Below, piece by piece: positions 34,251-44,536 of a stretch of DNA of 64,000 nucleotides; within the stretch, counting starts at the first letter, position 1, and each line of letters opens with the position of its first letter. A model generated the notes under the pieces. That model had not been told where the DNA came from. It did not search any database and saw only the letters and a program-made list of their open reading frames with translations. The translations under genes and the position numbers were made by a program. The stretch is from Oceanobacillus oncorhynchi (lineage in GTDB: Bacteria > Bacillota > Bacilli > Bacillales > Amphibacillaceae): positions 3,286,001 to 3,350,000 of the forward strand of contig NZ_CDGG01000001.1 of the NCBI RefSeq assembly GCF_000821065.1. The letters are read 5' to 3'.

Positions 34251-35984
34251 ATGGGCAATCAACAAGGGCTAAAGACAGCTAAAACGGTAAATGAAAGAAG
34301 AGAGGAGTTATTGGAGGCTTATCCTGTTTGGAATCGGGATACTATCGCTGCTCATTTTCAAAAAAGTGTGGAAGCTTATGCGGATCAAGCTTTCATGCAT
34401 ATTAACGGGATGACGTATACCTATCAAAATGTATGGGACCATGCTGTAGAAATAGCAAAAGCGCTTATACATAATGGAGTGAAAAGGCGCGATCATCTTG
34501 CTGTTTTACTGGATAATGATGCAGCCTATCCGTCTCTTATGATAGCTTCATCGATGGTCGGCTCTGTGTTCATTCCACTTAATTCCATGCTTTCGAAAGC
34601 GGAATTAACCTATATATTACGGCAGTCAGATACGAATCATTTAGTTGTGCATGAGACAGTGAAGGATAAGCAACACGCTCAAACAGTCGCAGCGTTATGG
34701 CAAACAAAAGAATTTCAAGATGCTTCACTGGAAAAAGTAATCTGTATGGAAACAGATGGAGATACGGAAATCTTGGATTCCTTTATTAAATGGGAGGATT
34801 TCCTGCACGCAGGCCAGGAGGTTTCTGATACAGAATGGAAACAGCGTTGGAATGCCTCCCTATATCCGGATGAAGCAGCTATTATTATGTACACTTCTGG
34901 TTCAACGGGAAGTCCTAAAGGGGTTATGCTGACACATGATATGCTGCTTCGCTGCGCGTTTAGTACATGCTACAGCCGGGCTATTGAGAAAGGCCGGATT
35001 ACATTTGCTCCATTGCCATTTTATCACTGCTTTGCCATTGTAGAAGCGATACTGGCTATGTCTTTTGTTGGCGGTTCTTTCATTTCTGCGCTTGGAGCAT
35101 CCCCGTTAAAATCACTGGAATTAATGGAAAAATATCGTGCGAATGATTACTTATGTGTTCCATCTACCCTGGTAAACTTATTAAATCATCCAAAGGTGTC
35201 AGAATTTGATTTGTCATCGCTTTTTGCGATGTGGTGCGGGGCTGCACCTGCTCCCGTTCCCGTATGGAAAAAAGCCATGGATACGCTGGGATTGACGGAA
35301 ATGATTACCGGGTATGGGCAGACGGAGGTAAGCTCCTCGGGGCTGACAACAGAACTGGGGGATTCTTTAGAAATGATTTCGACAAGAGTAGGGCGTCCTA
35401 AATTAGCGGGTTCCAGCGGGCTTTCGGAGTTCCAAGGGCACGCAACAGAATATAAAACCATCAATCCGCAAAATGGAAAGGATTTAGAAGCGGGAGCTGT
35501 TGGGGAATTAACTGTCCGCGGTCCATCTGTGACAAGCGGATACTATAATAAGCCTGAAGAAACAGCGGCAGTTATTGACAAAGATGGCTGGCTGCGTACC
35601 GGCGATGTCGGAAGAATAGATGAAAATGGCTATGTACAGCTTTTAGGCCGCAGTAAAGAAATGTATAAGGTTTCCGGAGAGCTGGTTGCTCCAAGAGAAG
35701 TAGAGGCGGTTATTTCCGAACATCCAGCCGTTGCACAAGCGGGTGTGATAGGGGTTCCTGATTCGATGACAACAGAAATAGGGGCTGCGTTTATTGAAGT
35801 GTATGATGGAGAAGCTGTTACGAGAAAGGAAATCGTCCAGTGGTGTACAGATAAGCTAGCACGTTTTAAAATACCTAGATATGTCTGGGTTATATCAGCT
35901 TTTGATTGGCCGCTGACAAGCACTGGAAAAATTCAAAAATTTCGTTTGCAGGAAATGGCGGAGGAGAAGTTAAACCGCCCATAA
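34251..35984 (+). CDS. Acyl-CoA synthetase (AMP-forming)
   Basis: 577 residues, ANL superfamily. The adenylate motif IIMYTSGSTGSPKGVMLTH is at about residue 213, then GYGQTEVSS, then YYNKPEETAAVIDKDGWLRTGDVG with the hinge, and the C-terminal lysine in TSTGKIQK. It activates a carboxylic acid with ATP and CoA. AGGGGG lies before ATG 34251 at slightly long spacing. A hotdog thioesterase follows after 36 bp and probably belongs to the same operon. Medium- or long-chain fatty acids are likely, but specificity is not visible. Confidence 0.9.
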   Translation: MGNQQGLKTAKTVNERREELLEAYPVWNRDTIAAHFQKSVEAYADQAFMHINGMTYTYQNVWDHAVEIAKALIHNGVKRRDHLAVLLDNDAAYPSLMIASSMVGSVFIPLNSMLSKAELTYILRQSDTNHLVVHETVKDKQHAQTVAALWQTKEFQDASLEKVICMETDGDTEILDSFIKWEDFLHAGQEVSDTEWKQRWNASLYPDEAAIIMYTSGSTGSPKGVMLTHDMLLRCAFSTCYSRAIEKGRITFAPLPFYHCFAIVEAILAMSFVGGSFISALGASPLKSLELMEKYRANDYLCVPSTLVNLLNHPKVSEFDLSSLFAMWCGAAPAPVPVWKKAMDTLGLTEMITGYGQTEVSSSGLTTELGDSLEMISTRVGRPKLAGSSGLSEFQGHATEYKTINPQNGKDLEAGAVGELTVRGPSVTSGYYNKPEETAAVIDKDGWLRTGDVGRIDENGYVQLLGRSKEMYKVSGELVAPREVEAVISEHPAVAQAGVIGVPDSMTTEIGAAFIEVYDGEAVTRKEIVQWCTDKLARFKIPRYVWVISAFDWPLTSTGKIQKFRLQEMAEEKLNRP

Positions 35985-36020
35985 TAAGTAAGATAGAGAA
36001 ACGTATAGGAGGAAATAGGA

Positions 36021-36494
36021 ATGGCACAAGAATGGCATCAGCACCAAATGCGAGTGCAATACAAGGATACAGATCAAATGGGGGTTGTTCATCACGGGAA
36101 CTATATTACCTGGTTTGAGGTAGCGCGGACAGAGTGGATGAGGCATTTTGATATGTCCTATCACGCGATTGAAGAAGAGGGGCTGCTTTTACCGGTATTG
36201 GACGTGAATGCTGTATATAAAAGCTCAGCAAGATTTGATGATTTGGTTGTATTGTTCACACGTATTGAGCAGTATTCCCCGATTCGGTTAGTTTTTGAAT
36301 ATGAAGCGAGAAGAATAACGGAAGAAGATTGGAAAGCTAACGGGTTGAATCATGCCACAGCGGATGAACCTTACGGGGAATTACTCACCACGGGAAAAAC
36401 AACACATATGTGGGTGAATAAGGCGTGGAAACCGGTGAAGCTTCGAAAAACACATCCAGAACTGTATGAAAAAATACAGCGAATTGCTGACTAG
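36021..36494 (+). CDS. Acyl-CoA thioesterase, YbgC/4HBT hotdog family
   Basis: 157 residues. The YbgC-like signature VQYKDTDQMGVVHHGNYITWFEVARTEW-type region begins at residue 10, with the catalytic Asp in YKDTDQMG. It hydrolyses acyl-CoA to acid and CoA. AGGAGG is 9 bases before ATG 36021. Its pairing with an acyl-CoA synthetase suggests a futile or clearing cycle for an acyl group, or different chain specificities. It ends 22 bp before the oxidase gene. Confidence 0.88.
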   Translation: MAQEWHQHQMRVQYKDTDQMGVVHHGNYITWFEVARTEWMRHFDMSYHAIEEEGLLLPVLDVNAVYKSSARFDDLVVLFTRIEQYSPIRLVFEYEARRITEEDWKANGLNHATADEPYGELLTTGKTTHMWVNKAWKPVKLRKTHPELYEKIQRIAD

Positions 36495-36516
36495 AGGAAT
36501 AGGGAGGGAGCTCAAA

Positions 36517-37656
36517 ATGGAATACGATGTGATTATTATTGGTGCGGGATCCATGGGGATGTCGGCAGGCTATTATTTAACAGAAGCGGGCCAAACAGTG
36601 GCGCTTATTGATTCCGATGACCCTCCGCATGAAGAGGGTTCTCATCATGGGGAAACAAGACTGATCCGTCATGCCTACGGAGAAGGCGGAAATTATGTTC
36701 CATTGGCATTACATGCACAAAAGCTGTGGGAAGAGCTGGATGAGAAAACGGAGGAACGCATATTTTTAAAGACTGGTGTTCTAAATTTTGGTGCAAAAGG
36801 AAATGTGTTTTTGGAGACCGTTCAAAAATCAGCAGAGGAATATCAGCTTCCGCTGGATGTCATGACAGCAGAAGAAATTAACAATCGCTGGCCGGGATTT
36901 CAATTAGATGCTGACGCTGTCGGCTATTTTGAGAGAAATTCGGGCGTATTGTTCAGTGAAAATGCTGTTCGCGCCTATCGGATCTTAGCAGAAAAAAATG
37001 GTGCGGATTTATATACAAACAGATCTGTTCAAGCAATTGAAACAACAGCTGATCAAGTTACAGTAAAATTAACCGATGGCGAAATAAAAGGGAAGAAGCT
37101 ACTTATCTCTGCCGGAAAGGGTACCAATCAAGTGACAAAGCTGCTCGATATCTCGCTGCCTCTTACGCCTGTGCGGAAGACATTTTCCTGGTTTACGGCA
37201 GCTGAAGTAGCGAATTATACGGAAGAATCGTTTCCGGGCTGGGGACATGTTGACCAGGAAAGTACATATTATGGTTTTCCGAGTATCGATAGCGCCGGAT
37301 TGAAAATTGGCAGACATGATGCAGGGCATCCTTTAGAGGACCCGGGAGAGCTGGCTCCGTTTGGAACATATTCTGAAGATAAACAGGAGACACTTGCCTT
37401 TGCGCGTAAGCATTTCTCGAAGGATATAGACCTTAAAGAAGGCAGGGTGTGTACATATACAAACACACCTGATGAAGATTTTATTATAGATTATTTGCCG
37501 GGGCATACCAATATTGTCGTTGCCTGCGGATTTTCCGGTCATGGTTTTAAATTTGCCAGCGGAATTGGGGAAAGCTTAGCCAGGTTATTAACGGATAGGG
37601 AACTGGCAGTGAGTTTAGAAAGCTTCCAGCTAAATAGATTTGATGGGTATCAATAG
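36517..37656 (+). CDS. Monomeric sarcosine oxidase / N-methyl amino acid oxidase
   Basis: 379 residues from ATG 36517 (GGGAGGGAG upstream; an earlier in-frame ATG lies inside the thioesterase gene and has no site). FAD motif YDVIIIGAGSMGMSAGYYL, then GSHHGETRLIRHAYGEG with the flavin-contacting His and Arg, and Cys in RVCTYTNTPDED, the residue that holds FAD covalently in SoxA/SolA. It oxidatively demethylates sarcosine or related N-methyl amino acids, giving formaldehyde and H2O2. It follows the thioesterase and ends before a bidirectional terminator. Confidence 0.88.
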   Translation: MEYDVIIIGAGSMGMSAGYYLTEAGQTVALIDSDDPPHEEGSHHGETRLIRHAYGEGGNYVPLALHAQKLWEELDEKTEERIFLKTGVLNFGAKGNVFLETVQKSAEEYQLPLDVMTAEEINNRWPGFQLDADAVGYFERNSGVLFSENAVRAYRILAEKNGADLYTNRSVQAIETTADQVTVKLTDGEIKGKKLLISAGKGTNQVTKLLDISLPLTPVRKTFSWFTAAEVANYTEESFPGWGHVDQESTYYGFPSIDSAGLKIGRHDAGHPLEDPGELAPFGTYSEDKQETLAFARKHFSKDIDLKEGRVCTYTNTPDEDFIIDYLPGHTNIVVACGFSGHGFKFASGIGESLARLLTDRELAVSLESFQLNRFDGYQ

Positions 37657-37660
37657 AATG

Positions 37661-37707
37661 AAAACAAAGGTGCATCCGCTTGTTTAATAGGATACACCTT
37701 TGTTTTT
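37661..37707. terminator. Bidirectional terminator between oxidase and opp operon
   Basis: AAAACAAAGGTGCATCC pairs with GGATACACCTTTGTTTT (one mismatch). A and T runs flank it, between convergent genes. Confidence 0.85.
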
Positions 37708-38695
37708 AAGTATTTGCTTTCTCTTGATCTACTAAATGACAAGCTACAAAATGCCCTGGCTCTCTTTCCTTGAATACAGGTGTTTCATTTTTACAAATAT
37801 CCATAGCAAATGGACAGCGAGTATGAAATTTGCATCCGGAAGGGGGAGATGCGGGATTAGGCAAATCTCCTTTCAACAAAATACGTTCGCGCCGTTTGGT
37901 CGGGTCAGGAATAGGAACCGCAGACAGCAATGCTTTTGTATAAGGATGCTGCGGGTTCTCGTATAATTGATCCCTGCTGGCCAGTTCCATCATGGTACCC
38001 AAATACAGTACACCTATCCGGGAGCATAGATGCTCTACCACACTTAAATCATGAGAAATAAATAGATAGGATAAGTTTCTTTTTTCCTGCAGTTCTTGAA
38101 AAAGGTTAATAATTTGCGCTTGTATGGATACATCTAGTGCGGAAACTGGCTCGTCCGCTACAATAAATTCCGGGTTCATAATCATCGCACGGGCGATGCC
38201 GATTCGCTGACGCTGACCGCCGCTGAATTCATGCGGATATTTATTGATATGGTACGTCGGCAGTCCGCATAGTTCCATTGTTTCCATCACTTTTTCCTTC
38301 ACATTCTTTTTTGTTGCTAAGCCGTGGTCCAGTAAAGGCTCTGCAAGGGCATCGCCAATCCGTAACCGCGGATTTAAAGAGCTGAATGGGTCTTGAAAGA
38401 CAAATTGCATCTTCGTACGCAAGTGACGCATTTCTTTTTTATCTAATTCAAAAACATTTTTTCCATGATATTTGATTTCTCCATTGGAAATATCTTGAAG
38501 GCGCAGAATTGATTTACCAATGGTGCTTTTCCCGCTGCCAGATTCTCCGACTAGTCCAAATGTTTCTCCTTCTTTAATATGAAAAGTTACATTATCAACG
38601 GCTTTGATATACTCATTGTTTTTACTAAACATTTTTTCTTTTGTTTTATATTTTTTCTCGAGCTGATGGACTTGAATAAGCGATTCCTGCGTCAT
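37706..38695 (-). CDS. oppF: Oligopeptide ABC transporter ATP-binding protein OppF
   Basis: 329 residues. Walker A GLVGESGSGKST, signature FSGGQRQRIGIARA, Walker B EFIVADEPVSALD and the C-terminal oligo_HPY cysteine cluster (GCKFHTRCPFAMDIC). The cluster cysteines are those that bind an iron-sulfur centre or metal in DppD-like proteins. The start overlaps the oppD stop by ATGA. It is the last gene of the operon. Confidence 0.93.
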   Translation of the reverse strand: MTQESLIQVHQLEKKYKTKEKMFSKNNEYIKAVDNVTFHIKEGETFGLVGESGSGKSTIGKSILRLQDISNGEIKYHGKNVFELDKKEMRHLRTKMQFVFQDPFSSLNPRLRIGDALAEPLLDHGLATKKNVKEKVMETMELCGLPTYHINKYPHEFSGGQRQRIGIARAMIMNPEFIVADEPVSALDVSIQAQIINLFQELQEKRNLSYLFISHDLSVVEHLCSRIGVLYLGTMMELASRDQLYENPQHPYTKALLSAVPIPDPTKRRERILLKGDLPNPASPPSGCKFHTRCPFAMDICKNETPVFKEREPGHFVACHLVDQEKANT

Positions 38696-39681
38696 TTGTG
38701 TACCACCTCATTTTCGTAAAGCCAGCAGGCGACTTTATGTTCACTGCTGTCATCGCTTTTTAGCTCGGGTGTTTGCTGTGTGCAAATCTTCATGCAGTGT
38801 TCACAGCGGTCAGCAAAGTAGCAGGAGGGCTTTAAATCAACCAGCTTCGGAACCTGCCCTGGAATGGTATACAGTTTTTTCTTTCGGGATCCGAGGACGG
38901 GCTTGGCTTGCAATAAACCCTTTGTGTAAGGGTGCTTCGGATTAGCAAATATCTCTTCCACCGTGCCTTGCTCAACTACTTTACCGGCATACATTACTAC
39001 AACCCTGTCTGCTACTTCAGCTACGACACCAAGATCATGTGTGATCAGCAGCATGGACATATTTGTTTCTTCCTTTAAATCCTGTAATAAATTCAATACC
39101 TGTGCTTGTATCGTGACATCGAGCGCTGTTGTCGGTTCATCTGCAATAAGCATCTTCGGGTCGCAGGCAAGGGCAATGGCAATCATTACGCGTTGAAGCA
39201 TGCCCCCCGACAATTGATGCGGATAGGATTTGATAATTTGTTCACCGCGTCCAATACCAACCATTTTTATCAGTTCAAGTGATTTCTTTGTTGCTTGTTT
39301 TTTGGAAATCGCCTGATGCTCTAATAAGACTTCTGTCATTTGTTCTCCTATTGTCATAACAGGGTTTAGGGAAGTCATTGGCTCTTGAAAAATCATAGAT
39401 AGCTCATTTCCCCGAATTCTGCGCATATTTCCTTTCGAAAGCTTGGTGAGATCTTTACCTGCTAAATTTATTTCTCCTTCTACCTTTGATGTATCGGGAA
39501 GCAGCCCCATAATAGACATGGCTGTAACACTTTTTCCACATCCTGATTCTCCGACGATGCAGACAGTTTCTCCTTGATAAACGTCAAAGTTGATTCCATC
39601 CACAGCTTTTACCAATCCGTCTTCTGATTGAAAGTGTGCTTTTAACTGATGAACGGATAAAAGCGGTTCTTGTTGTGCCAT
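38692..39681 (-). CDS. oppD: Oligopeptide ABC transporter ATP-binding protein OppD
   Basis: 329 residues. Walker [13 protein letters not shown], signature [14 protein letters not shown], Walker [13 protein letters not shown], and a C-terminal cysteine cluster ([14 protein letters not shown]). Starts 4 bp after the oppC stop with GGAAGG upstream. Partner of OppF in the nucleotide-binding dimer. Confidence 0.93.
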   Translation of the reverse strand: MAQQEPLLSVHQLKAHFQSEDGLVKAVDGINFDVYQGETVCIVGESGCGKSVTAMSIMGLLPDTSKVEGEINLAGKDLTKLSKGNMRRIRGNELSMIFQEPMTSLNPVMTIGEQMTEVLLEHQAISKKQATKKSLELIKMVGIGRGEQIIKSYPHQLSGGMLQRVMIAIALACDPKMLIADEPTTALDVTIQAQVLNLLQDLKEETNMSMLLITHDLGVVAEVADRVVVMYAGKVVEQGTVEEIFANPKHPYTKGLLQAKPVLGSRKKKLYTIPGQVPKLVDLKPSCYFADRCEHCMKICTQQTPELKSDDSSEHKVACWLYENEVVHK

Positions 39682-39685
39682 GTAA

Positions 39686-40606
39686 TTACCTTCCTTTCAT
39701 GTTTGGATCAATGGAGTCGCGCAGTCCATCGCCTAATAGATTTACCGCAATAACCGTAATGAAAATGGCTACACCAGGAGGAATCCAAAGCCATGGTCTG
39801 TTGGTAAAATCGATTAACGTATTCGCTGTATTAATCATGTTTCCCCATGAGGCAGTCGGCGGGACAACACCCAATCCGAAGAAGCTTAATACCGATTCGC
39901 TTAAAATAGCTCCCCCGACACTTAATGTAGCCGTTACAATTAATAAAGGAACGACGTTTGGGAGAAGATGATTTAATACTTTTCGTTTATCACGCAGCCC
40001 CAATACTTCGGTTGCTACCATAAACTCTCTTTCTCTTAAACTGAGAACCTGGCTGCGGATCAATCGCGCGAGGCTCGGCCAGTTTACCAGACTTAACATA
40101 ATCATAACAATATATAATCTTTGCTCTGCCGGCACCTGCCACTCTGACATAATAGCAGCCATGATAAAAAGAAGCGGAAGGCCGGGTAAAGTCATTAAAA
40201 TATCAGCAATACGCATTACAATTTGGTCGATAATACCACCATAATATCCTGCTAGAATACCAAGAATGCCGCCAATTGTTACGGCCAGGAACATTGCCCC
40301 GATTCCGACAGTCAAGGAAATTCTGCCGGCCAGCATTAATCTGGTAAGTACATCTCTTCCTAAGTGATCCGTTCCAAGCCAGTGTGATAAATTAGGGGCC
40401 TGGTGAATAGCTTGCGAGTTAGTGCCAGCGGTCATATATGGGGAAAAGAAAGGCCCGACGAAACTGAATAAAAACACTAATAAAAGAATAAGTAATCCGG
40501 CAATAGCCATTTTTCTTTTTAAAAAACGTTTCAAAACTTCTTTCCATAAAGAAGATTTTTGAACAGTGTGACCTGATTGAATCATTTCATTACTTGAATA
40601 AGCCAT
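39686..40606 (-). CDS. oppC: Oligopeptide ABC transporter permease OppC
   Basis: 306 residues, BPD_transp_1 type with a hydrophilic N-terminal arm. HWLGTDHLGRDVLTRLMLAGRIS-type start and the EAA loop VATEVLGLRDKRKVLNHLLP mark it as the DppC/OppC member. Six membrane helices are expected. It pairs with OppB, 17 bp upstream. Confidence 0.92.
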   Translation of the reverse strand: MAYSSNEMIQSGHTVQKSSLWKEVLKRFLKRKMAIAGLLILLLVFLFSFVGPFFSPYMTAGTNSQAIHQAPNLSHWLGTDHLGRDVLTRLMLAGRISLTVGIGAMFLAVTIGGILGILAGYYGGIIDQIVMRIADILMTLPGLPLLFIMAAIMSEWQVPAEQRLYIVMIMLSLVNWPSLARLIRSQVLSLREREFMVATEVLGLRDKRKVLNHLLPNVVPLLIVTATLSVGGAILSESVLSFFGLGVVPPTASWGNMINTANTLIDFTNRPWLWIPPGVAIFITVIAVNLLGDGLRDSIDPNMKGR

Positions 40607-40623
40607 TGTGCTCGCCCCCTCTA

Positions 40624-41580
40624 CTATTTAACTCTGACACGAGGGTCAGCAATTCCATATAGAATATCTGCGATTAAATTACTAATAACAGTTAGTACAG
40701 CAATAAACATGGTAAAGCCCATTAATAAAGGGTAATCCCTTACAGAAAAAGCCTGCATATAGATAGCGCCGATTCCCGGCCAGTTGAAAATCTGCTCTGT
40801 GATAATTGCTCCGCTGAATAGTGCCGGAAGCTCAAAAGCAAATAAAGTGATGGCGGGGAGAAGGGCATTTCTTAATGCGTGTTTATAAATAACAACTTTT
40901 TCCTTCAACCCTTTTGCTCTTGCGGTACGCACAAAATCCTGTTTTACTACTTCCAGCATATTTGTTCGGAAATACCTGGTCAGGCCGCCAATTCCAAGCA
41001 TGGTCAAAACAATGACAGGAAGCACCATATGCTCTGCGATATCTTTTATACGGGCCCAACCAGTATAATCCGCTCCTGAAGTTGTCATACCGCCGGCAGG
41101 AAACCAGCCTAGGTCAACAGCAAAAAATTTAATAGCGATTAGACCGAGAAAGAAAGAGGGGATGGCCATTGCTCCGAAAACAAGAATCGTCACAAAGGAA
41201 TCAAAAAAAGAATATTGTTTCGTTGCTGAGATAACCCCGATAACAAGTGCGATTCCCCATGTTAAGAATAAAGATGCAAAAGCAACGATAAAAGAGCTCC
41301 ATATGTAATCATTAAGAACTTCCGTAACAGGTCGCTGGAATTGAAGGGAGTAACCTAAATCTCCCTGAAATAAATTTCCCAGCCAAATAAAGTAGCGGGT
41401 AATGGTAGGCTGGTCAAAACCGTACAGGGCATATAATTCCGCTTTTCTTTCCGCTGTTAAATTTGGATCTGTATCAATGAAATTACCTGGAATCAAGGAA
41501 TACAAAAAGAAAATAAGAATAGATGCGCCAATCAGCGTTGGGATTAAATAAAGCAACCGTTTGACAAAATAATTGTTCAT
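40624..41580 (-). CDS. oppB: Oligopeptide ABC transporter permease OppB
   Basis: 318 residues. N-terminal YFVKRLLYLIPTLIGASILIFFL, the family GFDQPTITRYFIWLGNLFQGDLGYS segment and EAA loop FVRTARAKGLKEKVVIYKHALRNA. It is separated from oppA by 185 bp that hold a hairpin, so it may be expressed at a lower level than the binding protein. Confidence 0.92.
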   Translation of the reverse strand: MNNYFVKRLLYLIPTLIGASILIFFLYSLIPGNFIDTDPNLTAERKAELYALYGFDQPTITRYFIWLGNLFQGDLGYSLQFQRPVTEVLNDYIWSSFIVAFASLFLTWGIALVIGVISATKQYSFFDSFVTILVFGAMAIPSFFLGLIAIKFFAVDLGWFPAGGMTTSGADYTGWARIKDIAEHMVLPVIVLTMLGIGGLTRYFRTNMLEVVKQDFVRTARAKGLKEKVVIYKHALRNALLPAITLFAFELPALFSGAIITEQIFNWPGIGAIYMQAFSVRDYPLLMGFTMFIAVLTVISNLIADILYGIADPRVRVK

Positions 41581-41674
41581 GTTGATGCCCTCCTTTTAAC
41601 TCATGATTGATATAAGGCTGCAAATTTTAAAAAACAATATGTAAAAAGTTTTTATTTCTATAAAAAAGCAAGAA

Positions 41675-41703
41675 GATTCCTATCTAAGATGAAGACAGGA
41701 ATC
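41675..41703 (-). terminator. Attenuator-like hairpin between oppA and oppB
   Basis: GATTCCT at 41675-41681 pairs with AGGAATC at 41697-41703; on the minus strand a T-rich stretch follows. It may lower transcription of the permease genes relative to oppA. Confidence 0.45.
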
Positions 41704-41765
41704 AACTGCTTTATATCATTGGACCTGTATGAATAATCACTGCTTAACTATTTATTCCGGTTTTA

Positions 41766-43490
41766 TTATTCCGCGATTCGCAAAAGCTCCAAGCTTGGTG
41801 CAATGCCGCGAATGCCATTTGGTTCAAAACCTTCTACCCGTGCATTTGTACCTGCTAATACTTTATTATAATTAAGCAGGATCATCGGCGGATCCTCTTG
41901 CAGTTTTGCATACAATTCATGATAAGCTTCTGCGCGTTCGTCAATATCGCTGACAGCTACGGCAGCATCAATCAATTCATCCACTTCTGGATTATCATAA
42001 CCTCGAAAGGTGCTGTCATTATATTCTGAGTGGAATGCCTCTACACCAATATGCGGATCTGGCTGCATCGTAGTGGAGAAAGATACAAGATCATGGTCTC
42101 CGTTATCTACGCGAGATAATAATGCATTGAAGTCCATTTGTTCAATTTGCAGGTCAACTCCAATATCACGGTAGTTTTCCTGTGCTAAAGTGACAAAAAT
42201 ATCATTTCCGCCGCTTCCATCTGTTGTAAAGAAATAAACTCTTAATTTCTCACCATCTTTTTCACGAATGCCATCAGATCCTTCTTCCCAGCCTGCTTCT
42301 TCCAGCAATCGTTTTGCTTCTTCCGGATCATATGGGAAAGCCTCAATCTCATCTGTGTGAGCCCAGGAAACAGGTGCAACAGGAACATTAGCTAATTCAG
42401 CATAGCCTTGGAACCGTGTATCGATGTACGCTTGACGGTCCAGCCCAAGATTGAAAGCAATACGGACATTAGGATCCTGGAAAATTTCAGATTCATGGTT
42501 AAATGCAACATAGCTGTAATTAGAAGACGTGTAAAGGTCAATATTTGCATAACCTAAAGACTGTAATAATTCGAAATTATCCTGATCTGCCGGGAAAGTA
42601 CTATAATCTAATTCCCCAGTTTGGAAGAATTGCTGTGAATCTCCTTCAGAGGTTCTATAAATAAATGTATCTATTTCCGGCTCGCCATTATAGTAATGCC
42701 CGTTAGAAGTGAAGCGGATTTCTTCCCCTGGATTATAAGCTTCAAATTTAAACGGACCAGCACCGACTGGTTCTAGATGATAATCACTAATATAATCTAA
42801 ATCACCTTTTGAATAATCAGCACCATAGTATTCTTCGCTGAGAATTTGACCGCCAAGCATGGTTAATGCTCTTGCATTGGGCTCCTCCAGCTGGAATTCG
42901 ATTGTTTGGTCATCAATGACGTTTATGCCTTCAATTTCTTCTGCATTGCCTTCTTTGTAATCCAGTCCGCCGACTACATTGGCTTCAGTGATATCCGTGG
43001 AACCTGGATAGGATGGGTCATGAAGAAGCGTGATAGTAAATGCTACATCCTCTGCAGTAAAAGCTGATCCATCATCAAATTTTAAATCATCTCTTAAATG
43101 GTATGTATAAGTTAGTTCATCATCAGAAATTTCCCAATCTTCAGCTAGACGAGGGTAAGGTTCACCCGTTTCATCAATATCAACCAAGGGAGGGAACATA
43201 ACGGATTGTACATTGCCATCATAACCGCTTGTATTAAAATATGGTGTAAATACACCGCCTGGTTCTTGCAGACCGACAACTACTGTATTGCCTCGATTAA
43301 GTGCTAGTTCTGGAGAGCTGTCCGGATCACTTGCTTCAATTTTTGTATCTTCTACAACATCTAATCCTTGTTCACCTTCTTCGGTTGGGGCAGCTTCACT
43401 TTCTTCGTCACCTCCCATTTCCGTATTACATGCTGCTAAAAATAAAATAAGTGCGGTAAACAAAATTAAATAGTACTTTGGAACTTTCAT
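41766..43490 (-). CDS. oppA: Oligopeptide-binding lipoprotein OppA-like
   Basis: 574 residues from ATG 43490 (GGGAGG 8 bases upstream; the reading from 43508 lacks a site). Signal peptide with lipobox LAAC at about residue 22, then an acidic linker and the SBP_bac_5 domain (WEISDDELTYTYHLRDDLKFDDGSAFTAEDV-type region, QDPNVRIAFNLGLDRQAYI). It captures extracellular peptides and delivers them to OppBC. It is the first gene of the opp operon. The linker is rich in Glu/Gly, common in halotolerant Bacillaceae. Confidence 0.92.
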   Translation of the reverse strand: MKVPKYYLILFTALILFLAACNTEMGGDEESEAAPTEEGEQGLDVVEDTKIEASDPDSSPELALNRGNTVVVGLQEPGGVFTPYFNTSGYDGNVQSVMFPPLVDIDETGEPYPRLAEDWEISDDELTYTYHLRDDLKFDDGSAFTAEDVAFTITLLHDPSYPGSTDITEANVVGGLDYKEGNAEEIEGINVIDDQTIEFQLEEPNARALTMLGGQILSEEYYGADYSKGDLDYISDYHLEPVGAGPFKFEAYNPGEEIRFTSNGHYYNGEPEIDTFIYRTSEGDSQQFFQTGELDYSTFPADQDNFELLQSLGYANIDLYTSSNYSYVAFNHESEIFQDPNVRIAFNLGLDRQAYIDTRFQGYAELANVPVAPVSWAHTDEIEAFPYDPEEAKRLLEEAGWEEGSDGIREKDGEKLRVYFFTTDGSGGNDIFVTLAQENYRDIGVDLQIEQMDFNALLSRVDNGDHDLVSFSTTMQPDPHIGVEAFHSEYNDSTFRGYDNPEVDELIDAAVAVSDIDERAEAYHELYAKLQEDPPMILLNYNKVLAGTNARVEGFEPNGIRGIAPSLELLRIAE

Positions 43491-43529
43491 TGAACTTCCT
43501 CCCTGCATATAGTTTTAATGAATAACTAT

Positions 43530-43558
43530 AATTTAACCTCATAAACCCGATAAGTCAA
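43530..43558 (-). promoter_or_regulatory. Putative promoter of opp operon
   Basis: Minus-strand TTGACT (43553-43558) and TAAATT (43530-43535), spacer 17 bp, about 40 bp before the oppA start. Confidence 0.45.
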
Positions 43559-43789
43559 CAGGGGATTTAAAGTAAGATTTTTCTGTTAATCTGATTTTTT
43601 ATGAAAATATTGGGAGAAGCTAAGTATCGAAAGGTTTTCCGATTCAGAATAATTTTTAATTAGAACAGGAGAAGCAGTAGTAATACTTGTTTCAACAAGC
43701 CGGATTATTATATGCTTAACGCAGATTATTTTTTACTTAAACCACACGAAGCATAGAACGAGAATAATAGAATATAAAGGAGAAGAAGG

Positions 43790-44536
43790 ATGTTAGAGCT
43801 CGGATCTCTGGATTGGATGCTGATTGGCCTGTGTGCTTTGCTGATAGGATTTTCTAAATCTGGTCTGCCAAACTTAGTTATTTTAGCAGTAACCTTAATT
43901 ATGTTCGTCTTTCCAGCGAGAGATTCTGTCGGATTTTTGCTGCCGATGCTGTTAGCAGGTGATTTGTTTGCGGTTACATATTATAGAAGGAATGTGGTAT
44001 GGAAATATTTAATCAGCCTGGTGACGTGGGTATTGATTGGGATTATTATGGGCTTCTTTGTTTTGCAGAATATTGATGATGCGCAGCTAAAACCGGTTAT
44101 CGGTGTCATTGTATTAATGATGATTGCATTGAATTTTATTCGGCAAAAGCTGGGTTCCCGCTTTAATGAGATGCTTCCGAACTCGCTATTGTTTATAGTT
44201 TTTATGGGGATTCTTGGAGGATTCACTACGATGGTCGGAAATGCTGCAGGCGCGATAATGACTATTTATCTGCTGGTAAAAGGGCTGCCGAAAAAAGCAT
44301 TTATTGGAACAAGCGCCTGGTTCTTTCTGACAGTAAATTTGATTAAATTTCCTTTTTATGTTCATCTCGATATGATTACGTTTGATACTTTCACTGTCAA
44401 TATGATGATGGTGCCGATTATTTTAGCCGGCGCATCTGCCGGAGCAAAAATACTGAATTTTATTCCGCAGCGGGTATTCACCCTGTTGATTTTAATTTTC
44501 GCAACACTTGGCGGATTGAACTTGATTTTTAATTAA
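43790..44536 (+). CDS. TauE/SafE (TSUP) family membrane exporter
   Basis: 248 residues with about eight hydrophobic segments. The internal TSUP repeat is visible as IGFSKSGLPNLVILA and, in the second half, GFTTMVGNAAGAIMTIYLL with PKKAFIGTSAWFFLTVN. Members move sulfite, sulfoacetate or other organic anions out of the cell. AAAGGAG is before ATG 43790. No neighbours indicate the substrate. Confidence 0.9.
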   Translation: MLELGSLDWMLIGLCALLIGFSKSGLPNLVILAVTLIMFVFPARDSVGFLLPMLLAGDLFAVTYYRRNVVWKYLISLVTWVLIGIIMGFFVLQNIDDAQLKPVIGVIVLMMIALNFIRQKLGSRFNEMLPNSLLFIVFMGILGGFTTMVGNAAGAIMTIYLLVKGLPKKAFIGTSAWFFLTVNLIKFPFYVHLDMITFDTFTVNMMMVPIILAGASAGAKILNFIPQRVFTLLILIFATLGGLNLIFN